Positions 10,445 through 20,953 of a stretch of DNA of 64,000 nt are shown here, piece by piece (positions within the stretch are counted from its first letter, which is position 1; each line of letters starts with the position of its first letter). The DNA is from Ehretia macrophylla (lineage: Eukaryota; Streptophyta; Magnoliopsida; Boraginales; Ehretiaceae), in NCBI GenBank assembly GCA_037974665.1, contig CM075773.1, positions 46,330,080 through 46,394,079 on the forward strand, given 5' to 3'. Under the pieces are notes generated by a model that did not search any database, was not told the origin of the DNA, and saw only the letters and a program-made list of their open reading frames with translations. The translations under genes were made by a program, and so were the position numbers.

Positions 10445-11671
10445 TTAGGCAAACCTTACCATCGGAGAGAAAGTTTCCTCATAATCTATACCTTCTATCT
10501 GGGTATAGCCCTTAGCCACTAGGCGAGCTTTGTATATCTCAATGGATCCATCTGCTTTTCGTTTAATTTTGAGAACCCACTTGTTCCCAATAGCTTTCCT
10601 TATAGGTGGAAGATCAACCAGTACCCAAACTTGGTTTTTCTTCATGGAATCCATTTCTTCTTCCATTGCTTCAATCCAACTTTCTCGTGCAGAGGATGAG
10701 AGTGTTTCAGACACATTTTTCGGCTCATCATCATCTTGAGTAGTAACCATTAAAGATTCCCCTTCAATCTCAAAACGACGTCGAGGAATACTTTGGCAGT
10801 TACTTTTCTGTGTAGGGGTATGGAGTAAGCTAGATCCACTAACCGGTTCTGAAAATGATTCAGATCCAATATGACTAACCAGTGTATTTCTCCCACTTGA
10901 ATCAGGGAACGGAAGCACTACCTCTATTCCAACTGATGATTTGGAAACATTAGGATTGTCAGGGTTATTCAATTCAATTAACTGAACATCCTTATCTACT
11001 TCACCCCTACGTAGAAATTCTGTTTCCAAGAATGTTACGTCACGTGATTCAATTTCGGTTACACTCCCATCTGCTTGTTCTCTAATGAAAACATATCCCT
11101 TTGAGTGTTCACAATACCGAATGAAAATACACTTTTTTCCTCTCAGTCCCAATTTTCCATGCTTATGGAAATTGTTATGAACATAAGCAGTTGCGCCCCA
11201 GGGCCGTAAGTTATAAAGATCAGGTCGTCTACCTGTCCATAACTCATAAGGAGTGGAATTGACGGACTTTGTGGGCACACGGTTAAGTACATATGTGGCT
11301 GTTAGTAGTGCATCACCCCAATACAAAATAGGAAGATTAGCTTGAACCATTATAGACCTAACCATGTCTAGTAAGGTTCTATTCCTTCTTTCTGCAACAC
11401 CATTCTGTTGCGGAGTTCCAGGGATATTAAGTTGTCTAACTATACCTTTTTCATCACATATACTTCTGAACTGATCAGAGAGATATTCACGACCATGGTC
11501 GGTGCGTAATGATTTTACTTTCTTGTCTAACTGATTTTCCACCAAACTCACATATTTTTTAAAACAATCTAATGCATCAGATTTATGTGATATCAGATAG
11601 ACATGACCATATCTAGTAAAATCATCTATAAAAGTGATGAAGTAAGAGGCTCCATGCCTCGCCCCTAACAT
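10445..11671 (-). pseudogene. copia-2 integrase and start of reverse transcriptase
   Basis: A 408-codon open frame. The integrase core carries FIDDFTRYGHVY, the second catalytic Asp in RTDHGREYL and the Glu in QQNGVAERRNRTLLDM. The first Asp (HSDICSPINV) is in the upstream frame at 11622-12065, separated by a frameshift. The linker then reaches SWIEAMEEEMDSM and KARLVAKGYTQIEGIDYEETF, the N-terminus of RT. It ends at a TAA (10445-10447) inside RT. Confidence 0.92.
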
Positions 11672-12370
11672 TTATTGGACTACATATGTCAGAATGGATT
11701 AACTGTAATGGAAATTCTGCTCGTAAGCCTTTGCCAAATGGTTTTCTACTGGATTTACCGGCAAGGCAACTTTCACAAACGGGCAAGTTGACTTTTGCTA
11801 GTGATCTCAAAAGACCTTCTCTAGCCAGTCGGTTCATACGATTTTGCCCAATATGCCCTAACCTGCTATGCCATACATTCACATCTACATCTATAGTACT
11901 AGAAGATGTATAATATGAAAAGCATTCATCATTAAGACCATAACTAATATGTTCAATATCCAAAACTAGAAAACCATCCAACAAATATCCATGACCAAAA
12001 GAAACAAAATTAAAAAGTAGTTCAACAGAAACGCCAGACATGTAAATATGAAAACCCAAACGCAAAAGGACTAATGCAGATACCAGATTCCATCTAAAAT
12101 CCGGAGCATAGAGGACATCGTGGAGAAAGAGGGTTCAGCCGCCACGCAGCTGAAGTTTGCAAGTGCCAATGCCCTTAACTTCGACCCTAGCATTATTGCC
12201 AACGTATATCCATTAGGACTCAGTCGGAACACGTCGGTACTCTACATACGCACCTCTATCTCTAGTTATATGGTCGGTAGCTGCTGAGTCAAGTGTCCAC
12301 ATAGGTAAAGATTCAGTCAGTAATGCCCAACTAGAAACATATGCATTACAAGAAGTTTTGGTAAAACGCA
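11622..12370 (-). pseudogene. copia-2 protease and GAG-pre-integrase
   Basis: The protease site reads LDSAATDH at about 12270-12300, with Ala in place of the usual Gly after DS. Two stops follow within the protease (12220s and 12130s). From 12065 the frame is open through VWHSRLGHIGQNRM and CESCLAGKSSRKPF (GAG-pre-integrase zinc-binding region) to HSDICSPINV, the first catalytic Asp of integrase. A frameshift then leads into the 11671 frame. Confidence 0.88.
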
Positions 12371-12377
12371 TTACGTG

Positions 12378-13262
12378 GGTCTTGGGCTCAGGGCAATCCC
12401 GAGCGTAGTGACCCTTCTTTCAGCAATTATAGCACTTAACTTTTGCAATATTCTTCTTCCCATTGCGCTTGCCTTTCTTTTTCTCCTTCTTGCCTTGCTT
12501 GTTTTTCTTAGCTTTCCTTTTATCTCCAGATTGTTTGCCTTTTTTGCGTTTGGAGCCAGATGCTCCAGACTTGCTGGATTCAGCCACATAGGCTTGTCCA
12601 GTGGCCTTGACAGCAAGGAGACGCTCTTCTTCGAGCTCTAGGTGACGCGCAATGTCCTCAAACATTTTCACGTTCTCATTGTGCGTCATATTAACAATCA
12701 TATGTTCCCAACTGGTAGGGAGAGATCGGATAACATCTTACACCTGCTGCTCGTCCGTCAGAACATGGCCGGCCGTCTTCAACTCTCGTATCATATTTGA
12801 TATTTCCCTAATGTGTTGCCTCATACTGACATCAGGTTTCTTTTTATAGGTGTCAAATTTGATAGTAAGCTGACGTAGTTTTGACACGGAAGTTCCATCG
12901 AACTTTTCTTTCAGGGCTGTCCACATGCCCTCAGCGGTAGGGTAAGCCTCGAATTCAGCAATCAGATCATCATGCATTGTACTTAACAATGTTATGCGAG
13001 CAGTCGCATTCTTTTTTTTCCAGATCTGATAGGCGTCCATAACCCTTCGATACTGAGCTCCAGTACCAATCTCGAGTTCATTCATTACATGGTTAAGGGT
13101 TTCAATTACTTCTTGTTCTTCTAAAATGTACTGGACCTTACGATGCCACACATCATAATTGTCCCCATTCAACTTGTGACCCTTATTAAGATCTGCTATG
13201 ATGTTTCTCGATGCCATTTGTAACCTACATAGACAGTAATAAGAGATACTTAGCACATACAT
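12378..13262 (-). pseudogene. copia-2 gag with zinc knuckle
   Basis: Gag forms the virus-like particle. The likely start is the Met of MASRNIIADLNKG, about 16 codons inside the frame. The UBN2-type gag core contains YDVWHRKVQYILEEQE and ALKEKFDGTSVSKLRQL. One stop (TAA, 12738-12740) is in frame with the continuation at 12701-12420, so no frameshift is needed. A Lys-rich region precedes the CX2CX4HX4C knuckle (CYNC*KKGHYARDC), where the Trp after the second Cys has become TGA at 12420-12422. Confidence 0.92.
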
Positions 13263-13662
13263 ACACTTAGTAATTTTGTCAGATTGAGTATTAAATTGTA
13301 TTGAAAAGACTCAAGACTTAAAATCAACAGATCGTAGCACGATCTATCATCCTTTATAGTTCATGTGTCTTAAAAGTACAATTAAACTCATTCTAGCAAA
13401 AACTATATTTTCAAAAAAAAATTGAATTACCCAAATTCATATTTTTATGAAAAATAAGTTTTAAATGTTAATCACTTAGTTTAGCATCTATAGAACTCCC
13501 ACTTAGATAGAATATTCTCTTAAAAACATCATTAAAAGAATAATAAAAAAATAAGGAAATAGATATATATCTATAAATAAACATCATTGTTTACATATGG
13601 AAAAGAACGATGATTGCAGAAATTAATAAGCATAAAAGTTCAACAACATAATGTAAGACATA

Positions 13663-14190
13663 TTATGTACTCTCTTCATCATCGTGACACCCATATCTAG
13701 TTTGATCTGATTCATAAGTGATCTCATAGTCCTTAACTATTTTCGGAGCAAAACAATTAATGAGAAAAGAGTCTTTACGAGATCTCTTAGCTTTGGACAT
13801 GTTAGGGAACAAAGACAAAAAAGCAGTGCGTCTAACCCCTTGAAGTATTCTCTTTTTCTCAAATTGTTCTATCTCACATAGAGCATTTTCAAAAGACATT
13901 TCCAACTCGATGATCTTATTTTTCACATGGTCATACATGCTAGGAAGAGAGTTTAGTAATCCCTCAATTTCCTCCTGTAAGGTAGGTGGAACTTCAAGCG
14001 TAATGTGTATTTTAAGAACAAAATCTTTAACTTCATTAAGGTGCTCACGAAAAGTCTTCTCGCCAGTGAATTATAGACTCATGTACTTAGTTAGCAGACG
14101 TGATCTACAATTACAACCGGGACCACGACAAAAACTATTAATATATGTCGCCAGCAGACTTCCTCGTGGTGCGTCTTACTTTTGCCATGT
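13663..14190 (-). pseudogene. copia-2 leader ORF, gag-like
   Basis: Between PBS and gag, on the element's sense strand, about 170 codons are readable with a single stop. The intact part is 13663-13938. Reading upstream in the same frame adds a Cys-rich CRGPGCNC segment and TFREHLNEVKDFVLK, then LLNSLPSMYDHVKNKI. The last motif resembles the LNSLPPxY region of copia gag proteins. The C-terminus is acidic and basic without a zinc knuckle. It may be a second gag-like protein or a relic of a captured gag. Function unknown. Confidence 0.5.
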
Positions 14191-14751
14191 GATTATAACT
14201 ACAAAAGTCCTGGTTTAAAAATAAGACACAAAACCTTCCTAGATTAAATTCTTACAGAGGTTAATGCACATAGCATAGTGAATGTTGTACATACCAACAA
14301 TTATAATAAAATTACATAAATTTTATTTACCGCAATGAAATTACATAAATTTCATACAATAAGTTGTAAAACAAAACAATTACATAAATTTCTAGGTTTT
14401 CATTTGAAATTTCATTAAATTTCATTCCTAGAATAATGTTTTACAACGCAAATTACACAAATTCATACTACAATTAGAAATTATTTAAAATTTCTAAGTC
14501 TCAATAGAGTTTAATATAAGTTTTGTGGCATAATTTTTAAAATAAAAAACCTAAATAAGCATATCACAAAGATATAATGCCTAAATAGATAACATTGGGG
14601 CTAATTCACAAATAGTACAAAGTTTTGTGTACATGGGGTTCATACAGTAAATATCACATAGATATAGGGCTTAAATAAAAAAAACAAAAAAAAGAACACA
14701 CCCTTTTTTTTTTTGGGCCGGACCACAGCTGGTCGGTGCCGGAACCTGAGC

Positions 14752-14990
14752 CACGTGTCAGCCTTAGCTGCCACGTGTCACCGCCATGTGGTGACACGTG
14801 GCTCACACGTGGCACCACGTGGAAAGGCCCTAATGTGCCACGTGGCGCCGCAGTTATAATCTAAAAATTAAATTATTTTAGTTTTAATTTAATGTTTGAC
14901 ATTCGAATTTCAAAAATTAAATAAAAAGAAAATAAATAATTATTAAACTAATTATTAAATGATATAACTACCAAATGACGTGGCCACGTG
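14752..14990. promoter_or_regulatory. Cluster of seven CACGTG palindromes (G-box-like)
   Basis: CACGTG occurs at 14752, 14772, 14795, 14806, 14816, 14839 and 14985, mostly in the form (G)CCACGTG(T/G). In plants CACGTG is the core of G-box/ABRE sites bound by bZIP and bHLH factors. The cluster lies in the transcribed leader of copia-2, downstream of its 5' LTR. A role as an internal enhancer is inference. Confidence 0.6.
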
Positions 14991-15340
14991 GCACCAATCC
15001 CGCTATGCCACGTCATCCCATGTTCAGCCCCACTTTTTGACGGAGAAAAAACTGACGCAAGCACGCATAAACACCAAGAACATGCGCTATTTTTAACGTT
15101 CAAAACAGTGTATGTTTCAATCTTAAAAAAATTCATAATAAATTCAATTCTTATCGAAAAATTATAAAATCAGCGGCATTAGAATCCTTGAGAAAGGTAC
15201 TTTCTACCAGTATCATAATCATACAAATTTGTGATACTTCACAGAATCACAATAATACTATAAATACGTGAAAAATTGCCAAAAACACAATAATTGACAT
15301 ATTTTCATGCATATAATCATGTATATTGCAGGGAACAAGC

Positions 15341-15358
15341 AGCATGGCTCTGATACCA
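15341..15358 (-). promoter_or_regulatory. copia-2 primer binding site (tRNA-iMet)
   Basis: Minus strand TGGTATCAGAGCCATGCT, one base after the 5' LTR. TGGTATCAGAGC is complementary to the 3' end of plant initiator tRNA-Met. Confidence 0.92.
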
Positions 15359-15359
15359 A

Positions 15360-15733
15360 TGAAGAATTTTAAAACTAAATTCAGTATCTTCATGCACTGT
15401 TTAATGTCATAAAAGAAAACTAACCTTTTATGTACTGTAATAGATTTGATCGTTGGATGGCTTGTTCCACTGCGTGTGTCGTAAATCCAAGTGCACAATA
15501 CAGTCTTGTGCTCTGTTAATTCATAGCCTAAATAACCTTTTTGATGTATATGCTTTTAAGAGAGTTTTCTTAATTACTTTATGTTTCTTGTATCTGATAC
15601 TAATAGAACGTACGTCGTTCTATTAGTATTTTGGGCTTAAATACCCAGTGATGGGAAGTTACCCAACTTCCCACACTTGGGTCTAATGGGTCGGGTCTGC
15701 CCATCTAGGGCGACCCAGAATCCAAATCCAACA
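15360..15733 (-). repeat. copia-2 5' LTR (right)
   Basis: 374 bp, matching 7571-7944 with about six substitutions. It contains the same hairpins and the TATA-like TATTTAAG on the minus strand. Its outer end abuts TSD TTTTT. Confidence 0.95.
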
Positions 15734-15738
15734 TTTTT

Positions 15739-16822
15739 AAAAAAAATAAAAATAAAAATATCTATGTCTTTCTATTTAAAAAAATTAATTAATCTTTATT
15801 AAAAAAATATACTCATATAGTTGAAAAATAAAGCCATCACTGAGAAGAATTCCTCAATATGCTCTTGTATCTAGCGATTGAAATTTTTCCCTTTTGTTTT
15901 CTCTATCTTTTAGACCCCTGAAATCTTTTAATTGTTCATGTCCACAAAACAAGAAGCATGAAGACATTTTCCTATTAAAAAAAAAAAGAAATATCGTGCC
16001 ATTCAAACATCTATAAAACAGAATAATTAAGCTCCTATCCAACTGGATATTCAACATGATGATCACAGGCCAAACTCGGTGAAAGAATGAAGAAGATTAG
16101 AACTGTAAGAGCTAACTAACACACGATGTGGTCCATGCTTATTAAGATGGTCCATTAATTTATTATGAAAATTTTTAATCATGCTATAACATCTAGCATA
16201 ATATAATCAAAATATACAAAACTTAACTTGACAATGTTTGATGGAAAAGTGAGCCTTTTCCTATAGATTATATTTATGGGCAGATTCAGAAACTAACGGT
16301 CATTTCTGACTCAATTTGGATAATGCAATTTCAAGAGGAGTCGATTATTGGGCATTGGATACCTTGAAACTTGCAGAACGTGCAACGTTGTATTAGGGTT
16401 TGGTGAGCCAGCCCTTCCAGTTCGAAGATACTTGATTCCTCAATCAAAAGGGTTAAAGAAGGGATGGATGGAAGAACTTTCGAAAAAGGCAACACGTGGG
16501 TGGGACTCTTTCCTCTAAAGAGCTTCGTAAGAAGGAGCTGATTCACTAGCTGCCCTTCAGCCTATGAATGCAAAAAAGAACTGATTCCAAAACATACAAT
16601 TCAATACTCAAATATTGAAAATTTTTTTGGTGGGGAATAAATTAAATTTTAAATTAAAAAAACTTTAAAAATATACAAATTTTCAGAAAAAAATGTAAAT
16701 AATTCATTCTAAACATATGCGTCTTAGTTTCAGCTGGCGACTCAACTGCATTACCCAAAACTTGATAACAATGTCGATACTTGTCAAATAAAAAAGATAA
16801 CAATCTATGCCAACCTTATAAT
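15739..16822. other. Non-coding; contains a paralogue of 5100-6060 without the LINE tail
   Basis: Resumes the duplicated segment (equivalent to 58805-59821). Bases 15780-16080 resemble 5130-5331 joined to 5939-6060, with the LINE missing, so an older internal duplication is present in each unit. An open stretch at 16331-16546 (minus) of 71 codons is kept in copy B (59413-59607), but no domain is recognised. No gene is supported. Confidence 0.6.
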
Positions 16823-17155
16823 CACTACAAGAAATTTCGCGTTCGGAGACGACACATTTCCATCTCTATTCCGTCTCCAATTTGAAAAGGAAACGGAACG
16901 GAGACGAAAATTGGGCGTCACCTTTCGACCCGTCTCATTTTTTGAATTTCGTCACCGTTTCATCTCAAATGGAGACGAAAATATATTTTATCACCCTTCT
17001 GTCTCGCTCACATTTCGTCTCCAATTCGTCTCCCTCACATTTCGTCACATTTCCGTCTCCCTCACATTTTTTCTTTGTTCCGTCTCCCTTACATTTCGTC
17101 TCATTTCCGTCTCCATATAATTTCATCTCATTTCCGTCTCCGTTAATATTAATAT
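16823..17155 (+). mobile_element. CACTA-like transposon terminus (copy A), one end only
   Basis: Begins CACTACAAGAAAT, the terminal sequence typical of plant CACTA (En/Spm) elements. Dense subterminal repeats of CGTCTCC/GGAGACG and TCACATTTCGTC type follow. No opposite terminus (ATTTCTTGTAGTG) is seen downstream, so this is a truncated or solo end. The long Phe/Ser/Pro open frame across it is an artefact of the repeats. Copy B equivalent: 59822-60125. Confidence 0.6.
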
Positions 17156-17810
17156 TGCATAAAATAACTCGGATTAATGTAAAAGAATCCAACCCCTCGG
17201 AACTTAGCATACTTCCCAAATATCTATCTAAGGTAACACAATTATACAAATTCTTGCCTAAAGCTTAATGGTGTTGAATTTTCCGTTAATCAAACTTCTG
17301 ACATCATGTTGGCGGACAAGGTATTACCATATACGCTGAATTCAAATGAAATTCATAGTTCTGACCAAAAAAAAAATTGGAAGTTATAGTAGAAAAATAA
17401 ATAAATTAGTATGAAGAGATTGACACATTTTTTTATCTTTTATAATACTTAAAATTGTTGCAAGAAAGCTGAAATTATTGTTGTTAATGACTTTATGGAA
17501 TGGTTGAAAAATCATTCATATCCCATCGTAAAGTTCTTAATGCAATAGTTTTTTGTAAATAATAACCAATAGTTTTAAAAAATTGTTGTAATTAAACGAT
17601 AATTTTAAATTATTCAAAAAATAATCTCAAGAGCAATTATTACTAAAAAAATGATAAAATAATTATAATTGTTGCAATTAAATAAAATCATTATAAAAAC
17701 ATTTATTAGTTTATAATACAAGAGTTAAAAAAGCGTTGCAATAAGTTACCAATTGCCCACAACCTGTTATTTTTAAATTTCAGTTTTCCAAAGAGTTAAA
17801 ATGTCCCATA
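17156..17810. other. AT-rich non-coding sequence up to copia-3
   Basis: Nothing supported. It corresponds to 60126-60783 in copy B. In copy A the next ~112 bp of host sequence (60784-60895 in B) are missing together with the outer end of the copia-3 LTR. Confidence 0.6.
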
Positions 17811-17915
17811 CACAAAGTTGACTAAGTATAACCTGATCAACAAAACAAAACAAACTGATCTAAAATTAATAGATATTCGAAATTCAAAATTGAAAATTAA
17901 TTATGAGCTCTATCA
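17811..17915 (-). repeat. copia-3 3' LTR, truncated
   Basis: About 105 bp matching the right LTR from TACACAAAG to CTCTATCA with three differences. The outer 60-70 bp are missing. The polypurine tract TTGAGGGGGCG (minus strand) at 17916-17926 directly precedes it. Confidence 0.88.
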
Positions 17916-19625
17916 CGCCCCCTCAAGCGAATCCAGGTCCTGTATGGTGAGCTCGTGCTTGAGAGTCAAGAATCGAGACTTGGCTAGCCCTTTAGTGATA
18001 ATGTTAGCTAACTGGTCTAATGTACAGAAGAACTTCACTCGAAGAAGCCCGTAGGGAACTTTCTCCCGTACAAAGTACACATCGACTTCAATGTGTTTGG
18101 TGCGAGCATGAAAGAACGGATTTGCGGCAAGGTATGTTGCACCGATGTTGTCACACCAGAGAATAAGAGTTGTAGTAGAGGTGAAGTGTAATTCTGAAAG
18201 AAGACATTGTACCCAACATAGCTCAACGGTGGCAAAGGCAACAGCACGATATTCAGCCTCTGTGTTGGAGCGCGAGATGGTCGTTTGCTTCTTGGCAGAC
18301 CAAGAAATTAAATTTGGACCCAAAAAGATACAGTAGCCATGGGAACTTCTTCTGTCATCTGGGCAACCCGCCCAATTAGAGTCCGAATAAGCATGCAATG
18401 TTAAATCTGATGAAGAGCGCAAAAACAGACCATGAGCGATTTTTCCCTTTAAGTAGCGAAGGATTCGCTTCACCATAGACCAATGGACTACCGTAGGGGA
18501 ATGCATAAACTGGCACACCTTGTTCACTGCAAATGCAATATCTGGACGAGTAATGGTGAGGTATTGTAACGCACCCACAATGATGCGGTATAAAGTAGGA
18601 TCATAAAAGGGGTCACCATCTGATTTAGAGAGCTGTAAGTTTGTCGCAAATGGAGTAAAAACGGGTTTCGCCCCCTCAAGTCCTGCACGAGTCAATAAGT
18701 CAGACACATACTTGTGTTGATTAATAAGAATGCCATTTCGAACAAAATGAGCTTGAAGACCCAAAAAATAAGCCAGTTGTCCCAAGTCTTTTATTGTGAA
18801 TTGCTGATGCAAAGCTGAAACTATAGAATCAATTGCTGGCCCATGACTGCTAGTAACGATTATGTCGTCCACGTAAACAAGAATGAAGGTTGTTTCCTGT
18901 AATGAACATTTTATGAACAGTGAATTATCTGAAGCTGAGGAAGTGAAACCAAGGTGAAGAAGAAAACTGCTTAGACGAAAGAACCAAGCCCTCAGGGCTT
19001 GTTTAAGCCCATAAATAGCTTTGTGAAGCCTGCAAACATGATTAGGAAATTGCTGATGGATAAAATATGGAGGCTGGGCCATGTAAACTTCTTCACTCAG
19101 TATTCCATGCAGGAAAGCGTTATTTACATCTAGCTGTCTGATCGTCCAATTTTGAGAAAGTGCAATGGACAAGACAACCCGAATAGTAGTGGGTTTAACC
19201 ACTGGGCTAAAAGTTTCTGTATAATCCACGCCTTCTTCCTGATTATATCCCTTGGTAACGAGTTGAGCTTTGTAACGCTCGACTGAACCATCTTGCTTGT
19301 GCTTGATCCGGAACACCCACTTGCATCCGACAAGATTTGTTGTTGGAGGCTTAGGAACAAGTTACCAAGTACCATTGTGTATAAGAGCGTTGTATTCAGC
19401 GTCCGTAGTGGCACGCCATTGTGGATGTTTAGATGCTTGGTTGTAGGTTGTTGGTTCTTTCTCGGAAGGGGTGGGTAAAGACGTTGTATGATATGTGACA
19501 TAGTCAGTGAATGATTTTGAGACACGAGTATTATCTTTGGAGCAAGTAACCATTTGGTGAGTGGAGGTGGAATGAGAAGAATCAGACTCATGAGGGGGGA
19601 CGTCGAGGGAATAGGAGGCAAGCAT
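17913..19625 (-). pseudogene. copia-3 reverse transcriptase and RNase H
   Basis: RT is readable from WRATTDAEYNAL (19362-19625 frame) through one TAA (GAA to TAA at 19362-19364) into a 467-codon open frame (19316-17913). That frame has [41 protein letters not shown] and the catalytic YVDD ([12 protein letters not shown]). RNase H follows with [43 protein letters not shown] and [16 protein letters not shown]. The stop TGA overlaps the first bases of the 3' LTR. Apart from the single upstream stop, RT and RNase H appear intact. Confidence 0.93.
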
Positions 19626-20035
19626 AAGGAACGATTTTGTTGTAGAGAAATAATTGAAGGCTGATTAGGAGAAGTCGGGAGATTAGGAGACCAGGTGTGT
19701 AGTGGAGAAGCTGATTGTGAAGAGTCAAAATCACGAGAGGAAGATGAGGTGTTGTGAAAATTTGAGGTGGAAGATGTAGGTGTAGGACTAACCTGTGAAG
19801 AATTAGGAGGCAAGGGAAGCATAGGAGTTGTTGTCGCAGGTAGGACACTAGGCGAAATTGACGATGGTAGAAACGTAGAGAAAGAGTTAGCAGTAGGTAG
19901 AAATCTTGAACTATTAGAATTGGATGTAACAGGTGGCATAAGAACACGTATAGGAAAGGACCTCGCAGAAGGGATTTGCGAGGAACAAGCAGTAGAGCGA
20001 AAAGGGAAAAAAGATTCGTCGAACACGACGTGGCG
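19600..20035 (-). pseudogene. copia-3 post-integrase linker after deletion of the integrase core
   Basis: The frame starting near 20040 reads VYLSRHVVFDESFFPF, which in copia elements lies just after the integrase core. It is followed by a Ser/Pro/Thr-rich linker. Upstream, GAG-pre-integrase ends at RLGHLAK with nothing between, so the catalytic DDE core (roughly 0.8-0.9 kb in relatives) is missing. The junction changes frame. Another frameshift lies near 19620 before RT. Confidence 0.85.
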
Positions 20036-20487
20036 AGATAAATAGACTTTGCCAAATGACCCAATCTGTTATGCCAAATTGTAGGAGATACACGAGTCGC
20101 AACTAGAGCAACTGGAGCAGAAGACTGGATAGTGGAAGGCAAGGAGATCTTGTAGAGATTTGATTCAGCGCAGCCCTTGAGAAGTGGAATCCCTGAGTTG
20201 AGATCCTTGACAACACATTCAAAAGGAGTAAATTCGAGTGAGACATGATTGTCTTTAGTGAATTGGGAAACAGAGAGTAAATTTTTGGTAATTGCAGGCA
20301 CACGCAAAATATTCTTATGAGTAAGAGAGCGAGAAGGGTGAGAAAAATGAGAAGCACCAGTATGAGTTATGCGCAGAGCCTTACCATCACCCACGACTAC
20401 CTGATCATTCCTGGTGTACGGTTGTGCTTGTTGGAGAAGAGAGGGATCAGACGTCATATGAGCTGAGGCACCTGAGTCAGGTACCAT
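20036..20487 (-). pseudogene. copia-3 protease and GAG-pre-integrase
   Basis: The protease active site PDSGASAHMT lies at the start of this frame, in the canonical D-S-G form. It is followed by VVVGDGKALRITHTG and LLSVSQFTKDN. The GAG-pre-integrase motif IWHNRLGHLAK ends at the integrase deletion. A frameshift immediately upstream separates it from the gag C-terminus (20454-20702). Confidence 0.9.
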
Positions 20488-20953
20488 GTCTGAAAAGAAT
20501 TGGACAAAGAAGGAGAGCAGTTGTGGGGCTGAAAATTTGAGTAGCCTGCAAACATTGAATTTTGGCCGCTGTTACATGATTGGGCATAACGAAAACGACA
20601 ACGGGCGGCGGAGTGACCCTGTTTGCCACAAATTTGACACTTGGTGCGAGAGTAGTTTGACGAGGAACGATTGTTGCTGTGATTCACAGGCTTAGAGTTC
20701 ACAGAGGATGAATAATGAGTAAAAGTGGGGGATGATTTTGTTGAAGCAGTGAGAGCATCATGAGAAAGTGTGGTGGATTGGAGTTGAGTAACAAGAGCAG
20801 TGGTGGAGCCATCATCGTGAGGGAGTAGAGGTATGTCGTCTACAAGTAGACGTTGCTCATAGGTAAGGAGTTTTGCTCGGAGCTGGGAAAACGTAGGAGG
20901 TGGTGAGATATTTTCAACAGAAGTGACAAAAGGACGGTACTCCTTTGGGAGAC
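20454..20953 (-). pseudogene. copia-3 gag, C-terminal part with zinc knuckle
   Basis: Continuation of gag after the solo LTR. It is Ser/Thr/Asn-rich, then has one CX2CX4HX4C knuckle (CQICGKQGHSAARC) at about 20598-20640. The frame shifts just before the protease. The target duplication GAGAC of the solo LTR sits at 20949-20953. Confidence 0.85.

Larger units (their letters stand above)
13263..15340 (-). other. copia-2 long 5' leader
   Basis: About 2.1 kb between PBS and gag, long for a copia element. It holds the gag-like ORF (13663-14190), an AT-rich stretch (14220-14700) and a GC-richer CACGTG cluster (14752-14990). The remainder is non-coding. Confidence 0.75.
7571..15733 (-). mobile_element. 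copia-2: full-length Ty1/copia retrotransposon, decayed
   Basis: 8163 bp, bounded by 374-bp LTRs and a 5-bp TSD (TTTTT at 7566-7570 and 15734-15738). On the minus strand the order is 5' LTR, PBS, a long 2-kb leader, gag, protease, GAG-pre-integrase, integrase, RT, RNase H, polypurine tract and 3' LTR. LTRs differ at about six positions, so the insertion is younger than the A/B duplication, and copy B indeed has an empty site at about 58800. All domains are present, but at least eight in-frame stops disable the polyprotein. Confidence 0.96.

Noticed and set aside
12375..12641. Hydrophobic plus-strand frame resembling a membrane protein
   Set aside because: It is the complement of the Lys-rich region of copia-2 gag.
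15341..15358. tRNA-Met-like sequence
   Set aside because: Only the 3' acceptor complement of about 12 bases is present beside an LTR. It is a primer binding site, not a tRNA gene. The same holds at 24067, 29094, 33444 and 43921.
16331..16546. 71-codon minus-strand frame as a host gene
   Set aside because: Partly kept in copy B, but no domain, no convincing splice sites, and overlapping open frames on the other strand. Evidence too weak.
17030..17150. CRISPR-like regular repeats
   Set aside because: Repeats of 15-25 bp without unique spacers in plant DNA; they are transposon subterminal repeats.
16882..17268. Long Phe/Ser/Pro-rich open frame (also 59881-60363)
   Set aside because: It is created by the GTCTCC/TCACATTTCGTC subterminal repeats of the CACTA-like end. 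All three frames and both strands are similarly open and no domain exists.
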